This document shows, piece after piece, positions 1-10,488 of a stretch of 64,000 nucleotides of DNA. The notes under the pieces are model-generated. The model was not told the origin of the DNA and ran no database searches. It saw only the letters and a list, made by a program, of their open reading frames with translations. Origin of the DNA: Chryseobacterium sp. E1 (GTDB lineage: Bacteria > Bacteroidota > Bacteroidia > Flavobacteriales > Weeksellaceae); NCBI GenBank assembly GCA_019203745.1, contig CP078104.1, positions 3,534,001 through 3,598,000 on the forward strand. The letters run 5' to 3'. Position numbers and translations under genes: made by a program. Position 1 is the stretch's first letter. Every line of letters begins with the position of its first letter.

Positions 1-622
1 GATGAAATCAATGAATTCTCTTGTAAAAGGTAATAAGGTTTACAACACACTCCGTAATTCTGATAAAAGTGAAAGTCTTCCTGCTGGAGCTATCTCTACA
101 AGTGGTTCAGTAAATACTACTGTTGAAAATAATGTAATAGACGGATCTTACATGTATGGATTTGTGAATGACTATAGCTTTAATTCTAATTTTAATTCTA
201 ATTTTGTAAAAAATACAAGACGTTCAGGAGCGTATTTTGTGAATGTAAACGATGTAACTGTTAAAAATAACCATTTTGAAAATATCGGAGAGGTTGTATT
301 TAAAGGTTATTTTGAAAATACAGGACTACAGTATATTAAAGATCAATGGAAGATAAAAAATTATCTTAATCAATCTACAGGAAAGAATATAAGAATAGAA
401 AATAATTTTATTGTTTCTGATAAAGACCTGTTGTTTTTCAGAGGAACCGGAAACAAAGAAAAACAAATAGAAAATAAAATTAAAAATAATACTTTTGTGA
501 ATAACATTATTAAAAGAAGTCCGGGAATACCTGTGACAAATGAAAGCATAGCATTTCGTGAAGTTGATGGAAATACTAATGTTATTTCAAACAATAAAAC
601 AGAAAAAAATAATCACAAATAA
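1..622 (+). CDS. C-terminal part of a right-handed beta-helix surface protein (5' truncated by window edge)
   Basis: The reading frame is open from the first bases to a TAA at 620-622, so the gene begins upstream of the window. The visible 206 residues are rich in Asn, Val, Ile and Phe, with recurring units such as VENNVID, VKNNHFENIG and IENNFIV. This N-x-F/V-x-N rhythm is typical of parallel beta-helix proteins, a group that includes polysaccharide lyases and tailspike-like glycanases. The stop codon overlaps the ATG of the following amidotransferase gene (taATG), so it is translationally coupled to the sugar locus. A role as a polysaccharide-processing or polysaccharide-binding protein is inferred from the fold and context only; no catalytic residues can be assigned from this end. 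Confidence 0.6.
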   Translation, partial: MKSMNSLVKGNKVYNTLRNSDKSESLPAGAISTSGSVNTTVENNVIDGSYMYGFVNDYSFNSNFNSNFVKNTRRSGAYFVNVNDVTVKNNHFENIGEVVFKGYFENTGLQYIKDQWKIKNYLNQSTGKNIRIENNFIVSDKDLLFFRGTGNKEKQIENKIKNNTFVNNIIKRSPGIPVTNESIAFREVDGNTNVISNNKTEKNNHK

Positions 623-1766
623 TGGAGCAAACTAGACCTTATCAGATCTGTACAAAAACAATAATGGACACTACAGACCCTAATATTATTTTTAATGAAA
701 AAGGGGAAAGTGATTATTATACTAATTTTAAAGAAAATATTGAACCTAATTGGCATACAGATCAGCAGGGATATGATGAATTGATGAAAATTGCCGATAG
801 AATCAAAAAAACATCAAAAAATAAAGATTTTGATTGTATTATCGGGTTAAGTGGAGGACTGGACAGTTCTTATGCTGCTTATGTAGCAAAGGAAATTATA
901 GGTATCCGCCCTTTAATTTTCCATGTAGATGCGGGATGGAATACAGATAAAGCGGTAGGTAATATTGAAAAATTGATCAATGGTCTGAATCTCGATCTAT
1001 ATACTGAAGTTATCAACTGGGAAGAAATGAAAGACCTACAGGTAGCATTTCTGAAGTCCCAGATTTCAGATCAGGATTTACCTCAGGACTATGCTTTCTT
1101 TTCCGCACTTTATAAATTTGCCAGAAAAAATAAAATTAATTATGTACTTACAGGAAGTAATTTCTCCACTGAATGTTGTAGAGAGCCAGAAGAATGGGGT
1201 GGTTTTCCAGGTATAGATACTACTTTAGTAAAGGATATACATTCTAAATTTGGAAAAAGGCCACTTAAAACGTTTCCGTTAGTAGATATTCTTTCCTATA
1301 AGATCCTTTATAAATACGTTTACGGAATGGAGGTTTTCAAACCGTTGAATCTGGTTCCGTTTAATAAAAAAGATGCAGAAACGCTTCTGGTAGATAAATT
1401 TGGGTGGGAACCCTTCCAGCATAAGCATCATGAATCAAGATTCACACGTTTTTATGAAGATTACTGGCTTCCAAGGAAATTTGGATATCAAAAAGAAAAG
1501 CTCACTTTTCGTCACTTATCCTTACAGGACAGATGACCAGAGAAGAAGCTTTGGATAGAGTATCAAGGCCTGAGCTTTCAGAAGAATTCTTACAGAAAGA
1601 ATTTGAATATGTAGCCAATAAATTAGACCTTACAAAGGAAGAACTGCAGCAAATCTTTGAAGGAGAAAATAAAACATATAAAGATTATAAAAACAAAATG
1701 GGCATTATCAAATTTGGTGCTCAAACTATGCAGAAACTAGGTTTAGAAAAGAGATTATTCAGATGA
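622..1766 (+). CDS. wbuX: N-acetyl sugar amidotransferase (WbpG/WbuX/LfnA family), one frameshift
   Basis: This is an ATP-dependent amidotransferase that converts the acetamido group of a nucleotide or lipid-linked amino sugar to an acetamidino group, using ammonia from HisH/HisF-like partners. The ATP-pyrophosphatase P-loop is visible as IIGLSGGLDSSYAA near residue 75. The first open frame ends at 1536 and the C-terminal 77 residues (to LGLEKRLFR) lie in the next frame. Restoring one G near 1500 (aagg read as aag) gives about 381 residues, the usual family length. The stop overlaps the start of the HisH-like gene (ATGA). Family membership is strong; the exact sugar is inferred from the neighbouring UDP-L-FucNAc genes. 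Confidence 0.85.
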
Positions 1767-2374
1767 TAACAATTATTGACTACGGTGTAGGCAATATTAA
1801 TGCTTTTGTAAATGTTTATAAAAGAGTTGATGTACCTGTAAAAATTGCCAAAACTAAAGAGGATCTGGAAGGTGCCCAAAAGCTTATTCTTCCCGGAGTA
1901 GACATTTTGATCATGCCATGACTCAGCTGAATAATTCCGGAATGAGAGATCGGCTAGATGATTTGGTACTTAATCATAAAATACCTGTCATTGGAATCTG
2001 TGTAGGAATGCAGATGATGGCGAACAATAGTGATGAAGGAAGCATGGAAGGCCTTAAGTGGATTGACGCTACAGTTAAAAAGTTTGATGAAACCAAAATC
2101 CAGCAGGTTACCAGATTACCTCATATGGGGTGGAATGATGTGAAACCGATAAAAGATGTTGGATTATTCAAAGGATTGGAAGAAAATTCAATTTTTATTT
2201 TCTTCATACCTATTATTTTGAATGCAATAATAATGAAGATATTATGGCCGTTACAGAATATGGCGGCGAATTTGCTTCTGCAGCACATCATGAAAATAAG
2301 TATGGGATACAATTCCATCCGGAAAAAGTCACCATTATGGTGAAATTTTATTACACAATTTTGCAAAACTTTAA
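1763..2374 (+). CDS. wbuY: HisH-like glutamine amidotransferase subunit for sugar amidination, three frameshifts
   Basis: Class I glutamine amidotransferase related to imidazole glycerol phosphate synthase subunit HisH; it releases ammonia from glutamine for the HisF-like partner. The start MITIIDYGVGNI, the GICVGMQMM nucleophile elbow with its Cys, and the His and Glu of the FHPEKS motif near the C-terminus are all readable. Three single-base losses break the frame: a G near 1903 (restoring LPGVGHFDHAM), an A near 2192 and an A near 2325. Its start overlaps the stop of the amidotransferase and the HisF-like gene follows 6 bp after the stop. No other histidine genes are present, so I assign it to sugar modification as in E. 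coli O145 and Pseudomonas O-antigen loci, not to histidine synthesis. Confidence 0.82.
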
Positions 2375-2380
2375 GAGTCT

Positions 2381-3144
2381 ATGTTAAGACCAAGAATTAT
2401 ACCTTCTCTTCTTATTCAAGATAACGGACTTGTAAAAACAGTTAATTTTAAAAATCCCAAATATGTGGGAGACCCTATCAATGCAGTAAGAATCTTCAAT
2501 GAGAAAGAAGTTGATGAACTTGCTATATTCGATATTGATGCAACAGCTAAAGGATTAGAGCCTAATTACAGCTTAATTGAAAGAATAGCCAATCAATCGA
2601 GAATGCCCCTTTGTTATGGAGGTGGAGTAAAAACAGTAGAACAGGCCCAGAGAATTTTTGGCCTTGGAATAGAGAAAATTGCACTTTCTTCTGCTGTTCT
2701 TCAAAACCCTCAATTGATTACTCAAATTGCAGAAAGGGTAGGAGCACAAAGTGTTATCGTTGTATTAGATGTGAAGAAGAAGCTATTTGGAGGTTATGAA
2801 GTTTATACCCATAATGGTAAAAAATCTACAGGTATTAATCCTTTTAAATTTGCAGAAGAAGCTCAGAAATTAGGTGCAGGAGAAATTATTATCAATTCAA
2901 TCGATCAGGATGGTGTTATGAAAGGATATGATATGGGACTGATTGATAAAGTAAGAGAAAAATTTCATTACCACTTACCGTTTTAGGGGAGCCGGTTCTT
3001 TGAATGATATAAAGCAAGTTGTAGATAAACATGGGATTATTGGGGTTGCAGCAGGTAGTTTATTTGTATTTAAAGGTGTATACAAAGCTGTATTGATCAA
3101 TTACCCTACTTTTGAAGAAAAAGAAAAATTAAGAAAGAAATAAT
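2381..3144 (+). CDS. wbuZ: HisF-like cyclase subunit for sugar amidination, two frameshifts
   Basis: A TIM-barrel protein of the HisA/HisF family. The N-terminus MLRPRIIPSLLIQDNGLVKT, the phosphate-binding MPLCYGGGVKT segment and the C-terminal GVAAGSLFVFKG segment are recognisable. The first frame stops at 2986. Restoring an A near 2960 and a G near 2988 joins it to the last 50 residues (GGAGSLNDIKQVV to LRKK), giving about 254 residues. In sugar amidination systems the HisH/HisF pair supplies ammonia to the WbpG-type enzyme; the three genes here are adjacent and coupled. The HisF active site normally binds a histidine precursor, so its role here is partner-like and inferred from known O-antigen clusters. 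Confidence 0.82.
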
Positions 3145-3235
3145 TTTCAATTATAAAAATCCCATCATATTGTAGATTCAATCATTTTTTTGTGGATTTA
3201 ATGAATAAGATACGTTATAGGATAACCAATACATT

Positions 3236-4269
3236 ATGCAGATAAAAGATAAGATACTTCTTATTACCGGCGGAACAGGATCATTTGGAACTGCTGTTTT
3301 AAGAAAATTCATCAATACAGATCACTTTAAAGAAATCAGGATTTTCTCACGTGATGAGAAAAAACAGGATGATATGAGAAATCAGTTTAAAAATGATAAA
3401 CTGAAATTTTATATCGGAGATGTAAGAGACCTTAATAGTATAGAACCTGCCATGAGAGGTGTAGATTATGTTTTTCATGCTGCAGCACTGAAACAGGTTC
3501 CTTCATGTGAATTTTTCCCTATGCAGGCCGTAAAAACAAATGTAGAGGGGACACAAAATGTTATTGATGCTGCATCAAAAATAATGTTAAAAAAGTAATC
3601 TGTTTAAGTACAGATAAAGCTGCTTATCCTATTAATGCAATGGGAATATCCAAGGCAATGATGGAAAAAGTAGCTGTAGCTGCATCCAGAAATCTTGAAG
3701 AAACAGTAGTTTGTCTTACAAGATATGGTAATGTAATGGCCTCAAGAGGATCAGTAATTCCATTATTTATTAAACAAATTAAAAATGGAGACCCCATTAC
3801 GATTACAGACCCTAATATGACCAGATTTTTGATGTCATTGGAAGAGGCAGTAGACCTTGTTTTATTTGCTTTTGAACATGGGAATCCAGGTGATCTTTTT
3901 GTAAATAAAGCTCCGGCAGGAACTATAGGTGATCTGGCTCAGGCATTAAAAGATATGTTTAAAGCAGAGAATCCAATAAAAATAATAGGAACAAGACACG
4001 GTGAAAAGCTTTATGAAACATTGTGTACCCGTGAAGAAATGCTGAAAGCAGAAGACATGGGTGATTTCTACAGAATTCCTGCAGACAACAGAGATTTGAA
4101 TTATGCACAGTATTTTTCTGAAGGGCTGGAAGATATATCTAAAATTGAAGATTATCATTCTCATAATACAGAGCAACAGGATGTAGAAGGAATGAAAAAG
4201 CTATTGTTGAAGCTTCCTCTTATAAGGAAAGAAGTATTGGGAGAAGATGTAATGCAATATCCTGATTAA
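3236..4269 (+). CDS. capE: UDP-GlcNAc 4,6-dehydratase/5-epimerase, first step of UDP-L-FucNAc synthesis, one frameshift
   Basis: A short-chain dehydrogenase of the CapE/FnlA/WbjB group that converts UDP-GlcNAc to the 4-keto-6-deoxy sugar with C5 epimerisation. The NAD-binding motif GGTGSFG is at residues 11-17. The catalytic triad Tyr is replaced by Met in NAMGISKAMMEK (MxxxK), a hallmark of the FlaA1/CapE dehydratases. The frame breaks near 3583 in an A-run; adding one A joins SKNNVKKVI to LSTDKAAYPINAMG. The total is about 345 residues. A clear intrinsic terminator follows at 4288-4317. With CapF (7074) and CapG (9347) it forms the complete UDP-N-acetyl-L-fucosamine pathway. Confidence 0.88.
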
Positions 4270-4287
4270 GATAATAAAATATAAAAT

Positions 4288-4317
4288 TCTGTGTTTTAAT
4301 TAAACACAGAGTTTTTT
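4288..4317 (+). terminator. Intrinsic terminator after capE
   Basis: A 9-bp perfect inverted repeat (TCTGTGTTT / AAACACAGA) with a 5-nt loop is followed by a run of six T. It sits 19 bp after the capE stop and splits the sugar locus into at least two transcription units. Confidence 0.75.
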
Positions 4318-4420
4318 ATATTGTTCAGACTGAAGAAAAATTGTTTGTGAAAGGAAAATAACGATCTGATTGTAATAAACAAAAGTGTTTTCACCTATCC
4401 CCTGCTTAACGGCTGAATAT

Positions 4421-5610
4421 ATGAAAGTTTTATTTATAACTGACTTTTTGGAAATACTTTAACTTATATTGAAAATGAGTTAGCTAAGCAATTTATCAGG
4501 TTTGGTTTTGAAGTTTCAGTTGTTTGTTCACTTACTGATGATCCTTTTGATTTTTTTAATGATGATTACCATACCCATAAACAAGCCTCTGTAACATTTT
4601 GCGATGGAATAAAAATTTACAGGCAGCCTTACTTTGTTAATATAAAGAATCGGATAAAAAAGATTAAAGGACTTTATAATATTCTTGTTTATGAAAAACC
4701 GGATCTTATTTTTATAAATGGTATTCAGTTGGATTTGAGGAAGCTGTACGCTATAAGGTGAAGAAAAACTGTAAAATAATTGTATACTCTGAAGCAGATC
4801 ATAGTAATTCGGCAAATAATTGGCTTTCATTGCATGTTCTCCACAAAATTCTTTGGAAGAACGTATTTCAGATCTATAAAAACACATTTCAAGACTCTTC
4901 TTTGCTACCCCAGCAAGCTCTGAATTTTTGCATGAAGTTTACAAAATACCGGTATCTGATTCAGAATTACTCATGTTGGGGTGTGATTATGAGCAATCAG
5001 AGAGCATTAGAACCAATTTTGATACAGACTCTTTGAAAAAAAAGTTAAATATACCTCAATCAGATTATATTATTATTACAGGTGGGAAATTAAACCCCAG
5101 AAAAAAGACAGAAATTGTTATTGAAGCTGTTAATATTTTAGACAGAAGAGATGTACATTTGATTGTTTTTGGAGCTGCAGATATAGGATTTGAGGAATAT
5201 TATAATAATTTAGTAAAAATAGGATCAAATGCCCACATTCATTTTACGGGTTGGCTCTCAGCAGATTTATTTTATCAATATATGGCTATCGCCGATATTG
5301 CTGTATTTCCATCTAGCCAGTCTGTATTATGGCAGCAGGCTATAGGAATGCATCTTCCTTTGATTGCCGGAGATTCTGGGTGGCAGGATATGTCGTATCT
5401 GAATTTTTGTGAAAATATTATTAAAATAGACAAAGATAGTATTACGCCCATAAAATTTGCTGAAACTATTGAAGAGCTTATATCTGCTCCTGAATACTTA
5501 TCAAGAATGAAAAAAGGAGCTGAAGAAGCTGCTAAAAAATATTTAGATTATAAAATTATTGCAAAAAAGTATTGGAGTGTTTTGATGATAATTTACCACA
5601 TAAAGATTGA
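4421..5610 (+). CDS. Glycosyltransferase family 4-like protein, several frameshifts
   Basis: The reconstructed product begins MKVLFITDFFGNTLTYIENELAK, a GT-B fold N-terminus, and contains the GT4-type segment IITGGKLNPRKKTEIVIEAV, followed by GWLSADLFYQYMAIADIAVFPS, where donor-binding residues normally lie. Single T losses near 4448, 4730, 4888 and 5582 split it into fragments; joining them gives about 397 residues. No signal peptide or membrane span is visible, as expected for a cytoplasmic or peripheral glycosyltransferase that extends an undecaprenyl-linked oligosaccharide. Donor sugar and linkage cannot be told from the sequence. Its likely stop (5608-5610) lies 6 bp before the next ATG. 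Confidence 0.7.
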
Positions 5611-5616
5611 TAAACT

Positions 5617-6599
5617 ATGACACATTTATTAAATGGAAAAAAATTATTGTAACCGGAGGACTGGGCTTTATTGGTCATAATCTGGTTAAAAACTTTATTA
5701 ATAAGTTCGATTGTAAGATTGTTGTGGTGGATAATTGTGCGAATAGTGATCCAAACGTCTTAAAGGCTTATAATAATAAATTTCTGTTTATACATACTGA
5801 TGTCTTAGATATTGAAAACTATTCGAATCATATTGATGACTGCGATTATATTTTTCATTTAGCTTGTTCACAAATTTCATCGTCAGGTCAGAACCCTGAA
5901 AATGACTTGAATGTTAATGCTTTAAGTACATTGAGAATCCTGGATTACCTGAGACAGAACAATCTACAAAAATTATCAAGGCTTATAATCGCCTCTACTT
6001 CTTCTGTTTATGGAGACATGAACCACGATGATTCTCCATTTGATGAAACTTCTTCACCTGCTATTTTAAATAACTATTCAGCGACAAAGTTACTTAGTGA
6101 GCATTATAGCCTATTATATAGTAAAAAATGTAAAATACCTATTACAATTTTAAGGTATTCTAATGTGTACGGTTATGGACAATCCTTTAAAAATGAATAT
6201 TGTGGAGTATTAGGACGTTTCATACATAACGCCTTGAACAATGAAAGTTTAAAAGTTATAGGAGATGGGGAGCAAACACGGGATTATACATTTATTGATG
6301 ATGCTGTAAATGCAACAATTTTGGCTTCAGTGTCACAAGATGCAATAAATGAGGTGTTTAATGTTGGTACAGGAAAGGAGATGTCGGTTAATGACTTAGT
6401 ATATATCATTAAGAATATTATTCCAACAGTATCTACAGAAAAAGTTTCTAAAAGAGATATTGATAATATTACAAAAAGATGTATCAATTTTGGTAAAGCT
6501 AAAGAAAAATTAAATTGGGAACCTGCTGTAGATGTTGAAACTGGGATTAAAATGACAATAGAATGGTACAAAAATCACTTAAATGATCACTCTAACTAG
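5617..6599 (+). CDS. NAD-dependent sugar epimerase/dehydratase (extended SDR), one frameshift
   Basis: An extended short-chain dehydrogenase related to UDP-glucose 4-epimerases. It shows GGLGFIGHNLV (NAD-binding GxxGxxG), SVYGDM, the catalytic YSATK (YxxxK), and GDGEQTRDYTFIDD, which is typical of nucleotide-sugar epimerases. I chose the ATG at 5617 (MTHLLNGKKIIVTGG), which needs one A restored in the A7 tract at 5637-5643; the alternative in-frame TTG at 5607 gives a poorer N-terminus. Length is about 328 residues. The substrate is not determinable; it probably makes one of the nucleotide sugars of the repeat unit. Confidence 0.78.
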
Positions 6600-6647
6600 T
6601 TGTTTTTATAGCAAAAATAATATTACTTTGTAGGATGTAAGGAGCTT

Positions 6648-7072
6648 ATGAATAATGTACCAAAAAAATCAAAGGAGATAAGTATTCCGATGAGAGAGGA
6701 AATCTTAGTTTTAATAACAACTTTAATGCTTTGGAAATTAAGAGGTTATATTATATTGAAAATACAGATACAGAATTTATAAGAGGCTGGACAGGGCATA
6801 AAATTGAACAACGTTGGTTTTCGGCAGCACTTGGTAGCTTTACAATAAGATTAGTTAAAATTGATAACTGGGAGAGTCCTGCTAAAGAATTGGAAATTTT
6901 AGAATATCAGCTTAGTGCTGCAAAATTGGATGTACTCCATATTCCCAGTGGATATGCAAGCGCTATCCAATCTAATGAAAAAGGAGCAAAATTATTAGTA
7001 ATGGCAAATTATTCTTTAGGAGAAATAGACGATGATTATCGTTTTCCTATAGATTATTTTGAAAATTTATAA
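6648..7072 (+). CDS. WxcM/FdtA-like cupin, putative sugar ketoisomerase, one frameshift
   Basis: A small (about 141 residues) cupin-fold protein. After restoring one A in the A-run near 6667 the N-terminus reads IKGDKYSDERGNLSFNNNF, and the body contains RGWTGHKIEQRWFSAALGSF and LDVLHIPSGYASAIQS. These match the WxcM-like family, which contains dTDP-4-keto-6-deoxyhexose 3,4-ketoisomerases and WbuC-like cupins. It lies between two SDR genes of nucleotide-sugar metabolism and ends 1 bp before capF. An isomerase or epimerase role in the sugar pathway is an inference. The ATG at 6648 is preceded by aaggag, a rare Shine-Dalgarno-like match here. Confidence 0.65.
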
Positions 7073-7073
7073 G

Positions 7074-8188
7074 ATGAAAAGAGTAGGAATTACAGGACAA
7101 AATGGATTTGTAGGATCTCATTTATATAATACTTTAGGTCTGCAGCCTGAAAAATTCGAAAGAATTGATTTTGAAAAAGAATTTTTCAATGATTCAGAAC
7201 AATTAGACCATTTTGTAAAGCAATGTGATGTTATTGTGCATTTGGCGGCAATGAATCGTCATTCTGATCCGGAAGTTATTTTTGATAATAATATCAGTCT
7301 GGTTAAGGAGCTTATAGCCTCTTTGGAAAGAACTGAATCAAAAGCTCATATTCTGTTTTCATCATCTTCTCAGGAAGAAAAGGATAATCTTTATGGAAAA
7401 TCTAAAAAAGAAGGAAGAGAACTTTTTCTGAATGGGCCAAAAATCTGGAGGAACCTTTACCGGGATGATTATTCCAAATGTTTTCGGACCTTTTGGAAAG
7501 CCTAATTATAATTCCTTTATAGCAACTTTTTGTCATAAACTTACTCATGGAGAAACTCCAAGTATTGATAATGATGGAGAAGTAAAACTTATTTATGTTG
7601 GAGAACTTGTTCAGGAAATTATAAATAATATCCAAACGGGAGAAACCAGAGAATTATATGAAGTTTCCCATACTTCAGTCAATAAAGTTTCAGAAGTACT
7701 GGAAAAACTGGAAAACTTTAAGCAACTTTATTTTGATAACGGGGAAATTCCTGAATTAAAAACCAAATTTGATCTAAATCTGTTTAATACTTTCAGGTGT
7801 TACTTTGATATTAAAAATCATTACCCTGTAAAATTTACACAACATACAGATCCGAGAGGTGCTTTTGTAGAAGTAATCCGTTTAGGAATTGGCGGGCAAT
7901 GCTTTTTCTACTACTGTTCCCGGAATTACCAGAGGAAATCATTTTCATACCAGAAAAATAGAAAGGTTTGCTGTAATAAAAGGAAAAGCCCTGATACAGC
8001 TAAGAAAGATTGATACAGATGAAGTATTGGATTTTTATCTGGATGGGAGTGAGCCGGCTTACGTAGATATGCCTATCTGGTATACGCATAATATTAAGAA
8101 TATAGGAGACGAAGAATTATATACCATTTTTTGGATCAATGAACCTTTCAATCCTGAAGATGCAGATACCTATTTTTTAAATGTTTAA
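7074..8188 (+). CDS. capF: CapF/FnlB bifunctional reductase-epimerase for UDP-L-FucNAc, at least three lost bases
   Basis: CapF converts the CapE product to UDP-2-acetamido-2,6-dideoxy-L-talose, using an N-terminal SDR domain and a C-terminal zinc cupin. Both are visible: MKRVGITGQNGFVGSHL with GxxGxxG at the start, and the cupin motif GITRGNHFHTRKIERFAVI with metal-binding His residues at the C-terminal third. Two bases appear lost at 7434-7443 (restoring LNWAKKSGGTF) and about two near 7898. The reconstructed protein is about 372 residues, equal to Staphylococcus CapF (about 369). It starts 2 bp after the WxcM-like gene. Confidence 0.85.
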
Positions 8189-8190
8189 AT

Positions 8191-9334
8191 ATGGTACTAA
8201 CGAAGAAGGGGTATACTGAGTCCTTTTTTTTTTTTTCTGACTTTTGGGTATATTTTTTCTACTCATTTTCACGACCGCTGGATGTTTCCAATGCGTTTTT
8301 TGCCGTGCCTTTCCGTATCATTCTATTCTTAATAAGTTGCTATATAATCTATGTAAACTTTGAGAATATAGTAAAAAGAAAATCAACGGTTATTTTTACT
8401 GTTCTTTTTGGCTGTTCTATTTCATAAAAGCTATTTACAGTTATAAAAATGATGTATATTCACAAAAAGCATTGAATAACGAGCAACAGATATATATAAG
8501 AATTATCTGTTTGAATCTGATACCTTATATTGCTGTTTTAAGTATCAATTTTTCAAAAGAAATTACAGTTAAACTTAATTATTTGATTTTTAATTTTCTG
8601 TTGATATTATTGGGGATAAGTTGCTTATATACAATATTCGTGTATACCGAATTTGAAAAATCAAGTGGGATTTTTGCAGGATATTATATCAGTACAGGAC
8701 ATTACGGTTTATCTTTATTGATTATATCTGTTTTTATTGTTTTCAGTCACCTCAAAAGTTATTGAAACCAATTTTAGGAATTCTTATAGGTGTTTTTACG
8801 ATTTTCAGTGCTTCTGCAAGAAGCCCTATACTGGCAGCTTTTATTATTATATTGATAACATTACTGTACTTGAATAAATTAAAATATTGGATAGCATTAC
8901 TCTCTTTTGTTCTTCTTTTCATTGTGAGTATCTATATTTTGAAACAATCATCTGTAGCTGACTTTGAATTTATTAGAAGAATGTATGATGCTATTTTTGA
9001 AGGTAACGGATATGGAAGAGTTTATTATTTAACAAAAGGATGGGATGTTTTTAAAAATAATATACCTTTCGGAGGACGTATTTTATTTGAAGACGGTTTA
9101 TATCCACATAATATTTTCATTGAAGTGTTGATGAGTATGGGAGTTGTTGGTCTAGTCTTATTTTTCCTGTATTTTAAAGATGTGTGGAAATTTAAACTAA
9201 AATATGTGACGAATAATATATACTATTTACCATTTATTTTGTTTTTTATTCAATACTTTGTTCTTGTTTTAACTTCATATAATATATTTGCGAATTTGGA
9301 GTTTTGGACTTTTCAGCAGTATTTATATCTATAA
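8191..9334 (+). CDS. wzy: O-antigen polymerase/ligase-like membrane protein (Wzy/Wzy_C type), at least two frameshifts
   Basis: Three consecutive hydrophobic fragments join into one polytopic protein of about 380 residues once single T losses near 8420 and 8760 are restored. The central segment SASARSPILAAFIII and the periplasmic-loop segment DGLYPHNIFIEVLMSMGVVG are characteristic of the O-antigen ligase/polymerase superfamily. Multiple predicted membrane spans flank a large loop around 9000-9120. It starts 2 bp after the capF stop. It would polymerise repeat units at the outer face of the inner membrane. A T13 run at 8221-8234 makes the extreme N-terminus uncertain. No Wzx flippase is visible in this window. 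Confidence 0.72.
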
Positions 9335-9346
9335 TTTTATTTTGTA

Positions 9347-10483
9347 ATGATGAAGAAATTAAAAGTAATGACCGTCGTAGGAACGCGACCGGAGATCATT
9401 AGATTATCAAGAGTATTATCAGCTTTGGATGCATCGGAAGCTGTAGAGCATATTATTGTCCATACAGGACAGAATTATGATTATGAACTTAATCAGATTT
9501 TCTTTGAAGATCTTGGACTAAGAAAACCAGATTATTTTCTGGAAGCAGCAGGAAAAACAGCTACAGAAACAGTAGGTAATATCCTGATCAAAATTGATCC
9601 GCTTTTAGAAGATTTACAGCCGGATGCTTTCCTTGTATTAGGTGATACCAATTCTTGCCTTTGTGCAATTCCTGCGAAAAAGAGACAAATCCCAATCTTC
9701 CATATGGAAGCCGGGAACAGATGTTTTGATCAAAGGGTGCCGGAAGAAACGAACCGTAAAATTGTTGATCATACTGCGGATGTTAATCTGACCTATTCGG
9801 ATATTGCCCGTGAATATTTGTTGAGAGAAGGTCTGCCTGCAGATAGAATCATCAAAACAGGATCCCCAATGTTTGAGGTTTTGAATCATTATTTACCTCA
9901 GATAGAAAGTTCAGATGTTTTGAAAAGACTAAATTTAGAAGAGGGCAAATATTTTGTGGTTTCCTCTCACAGGGAAGAAAACATTAATTCTGAAAAGAAT
10001 TTTACAGGGTTAATGGAAAGTTTGAACGCAATTGCAGAAAAGTTTGGTTATCCGATTATTGTTTCTACTCACCCGAGAACAAGAAATATGATTGATAAAA
10101 AACAGATCAAAGTAAGACCGGAAATTCAGTTTTTAAAACCACTGGGCTTTCATGATTACAATGCACTTCAAATGAGAAGCTATGCTGTTTTATCAGATTC
10201 AGGAACAATTTCTGAAGAATCTTCAATCTTGAACTTCAGAGCGCTTAATATCAGAGAAGCTCATGAAAGACCGGAAGCAATGGAAGAAACCTCAGTAATG
10301 ATGGTAGGTTTGTCACCAGAGAGAATTTTGCAGGGGCTTGTTCAGCTTCAGCAGCAGAAAGTAGGAAAAGAAAGAAATTATAGACAGGTGTCAGATTATT
10401 CTATGCCCAATGTTTCTGAGAAAATGGTGAGAATTATCTTAAGCTATACAGATTATGTAAACAGAGTAGTCTGGAGAAAATAA
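9347..10483 (+). CDS. capG: UDP-N-acetylglucosamine 2-epimerase family enzyme CapG/FnlC, final step to UDP-L-FucNAc
   Basis: An intact 378-residue member of the WecB/CapG family. The N-terminus VMTVVGTRPEIIRLSRVL, the HTGQNYDYELNQIFFEDL segment, HMEAGNRCFDQRVPEETNR, and the UDP-binding LSDSGTISEESS segment are all present. In the CapE-CapF-CapG pathway this enzyme epimerises UDP-L-PneNAc at C2 to UDP-L-FucNAc; the presence of capE and capF in the same locus makes that assignment more likely than UDP-GlcNAc/ManNAc epimerisation. It is one of the few long genes in the locus without a frameshift. The start is ATG 9347 (MMKKLKV), with a second ATG directly after it. Confidence 0.88.
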   Translation: MMKKLKVMTVVGTRPEIIRLSRVLSALDASEAVEHIIVHTGQNYDYELNQIFFEDLGLRKPDYFLEAAGKTATETVGNILIKIDPLLEDLQPDAFLVLGDTNSCLCAIPAKKRQIPIFHMEAGNRCFDQRVPEETNRKIVDHTADVNLTYSDIAREYLLREGLPADRIIKTGSPMFEVLNHYLPQIESSDVLKRLNLEEGKYFVVSSHREENINSEKNFTGLMESLNAIAEKFGYPIIVSTHPRTRNMIDKKQIKVRPEIQFLKPLGFHDYNALQMRSYAVLSDSGTISEESSILNFRALNIREAHERPEAMEETSVMMVGLSPERILQGLVQLQQQKVGKERNYRQVSDYSMPNVSEKMVRIILSYTDYVNRVVWRK

Positions 10484-10488
10484 ATATA

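Noticed and set aside
1763..3144. HisH/HisF genes as histidine biosynthesis
   Set aside because: No other his genes are nearby, both genes are translationally coupled to a sugar amidotransferase, and the same trio occurs in known O-antigen loci.
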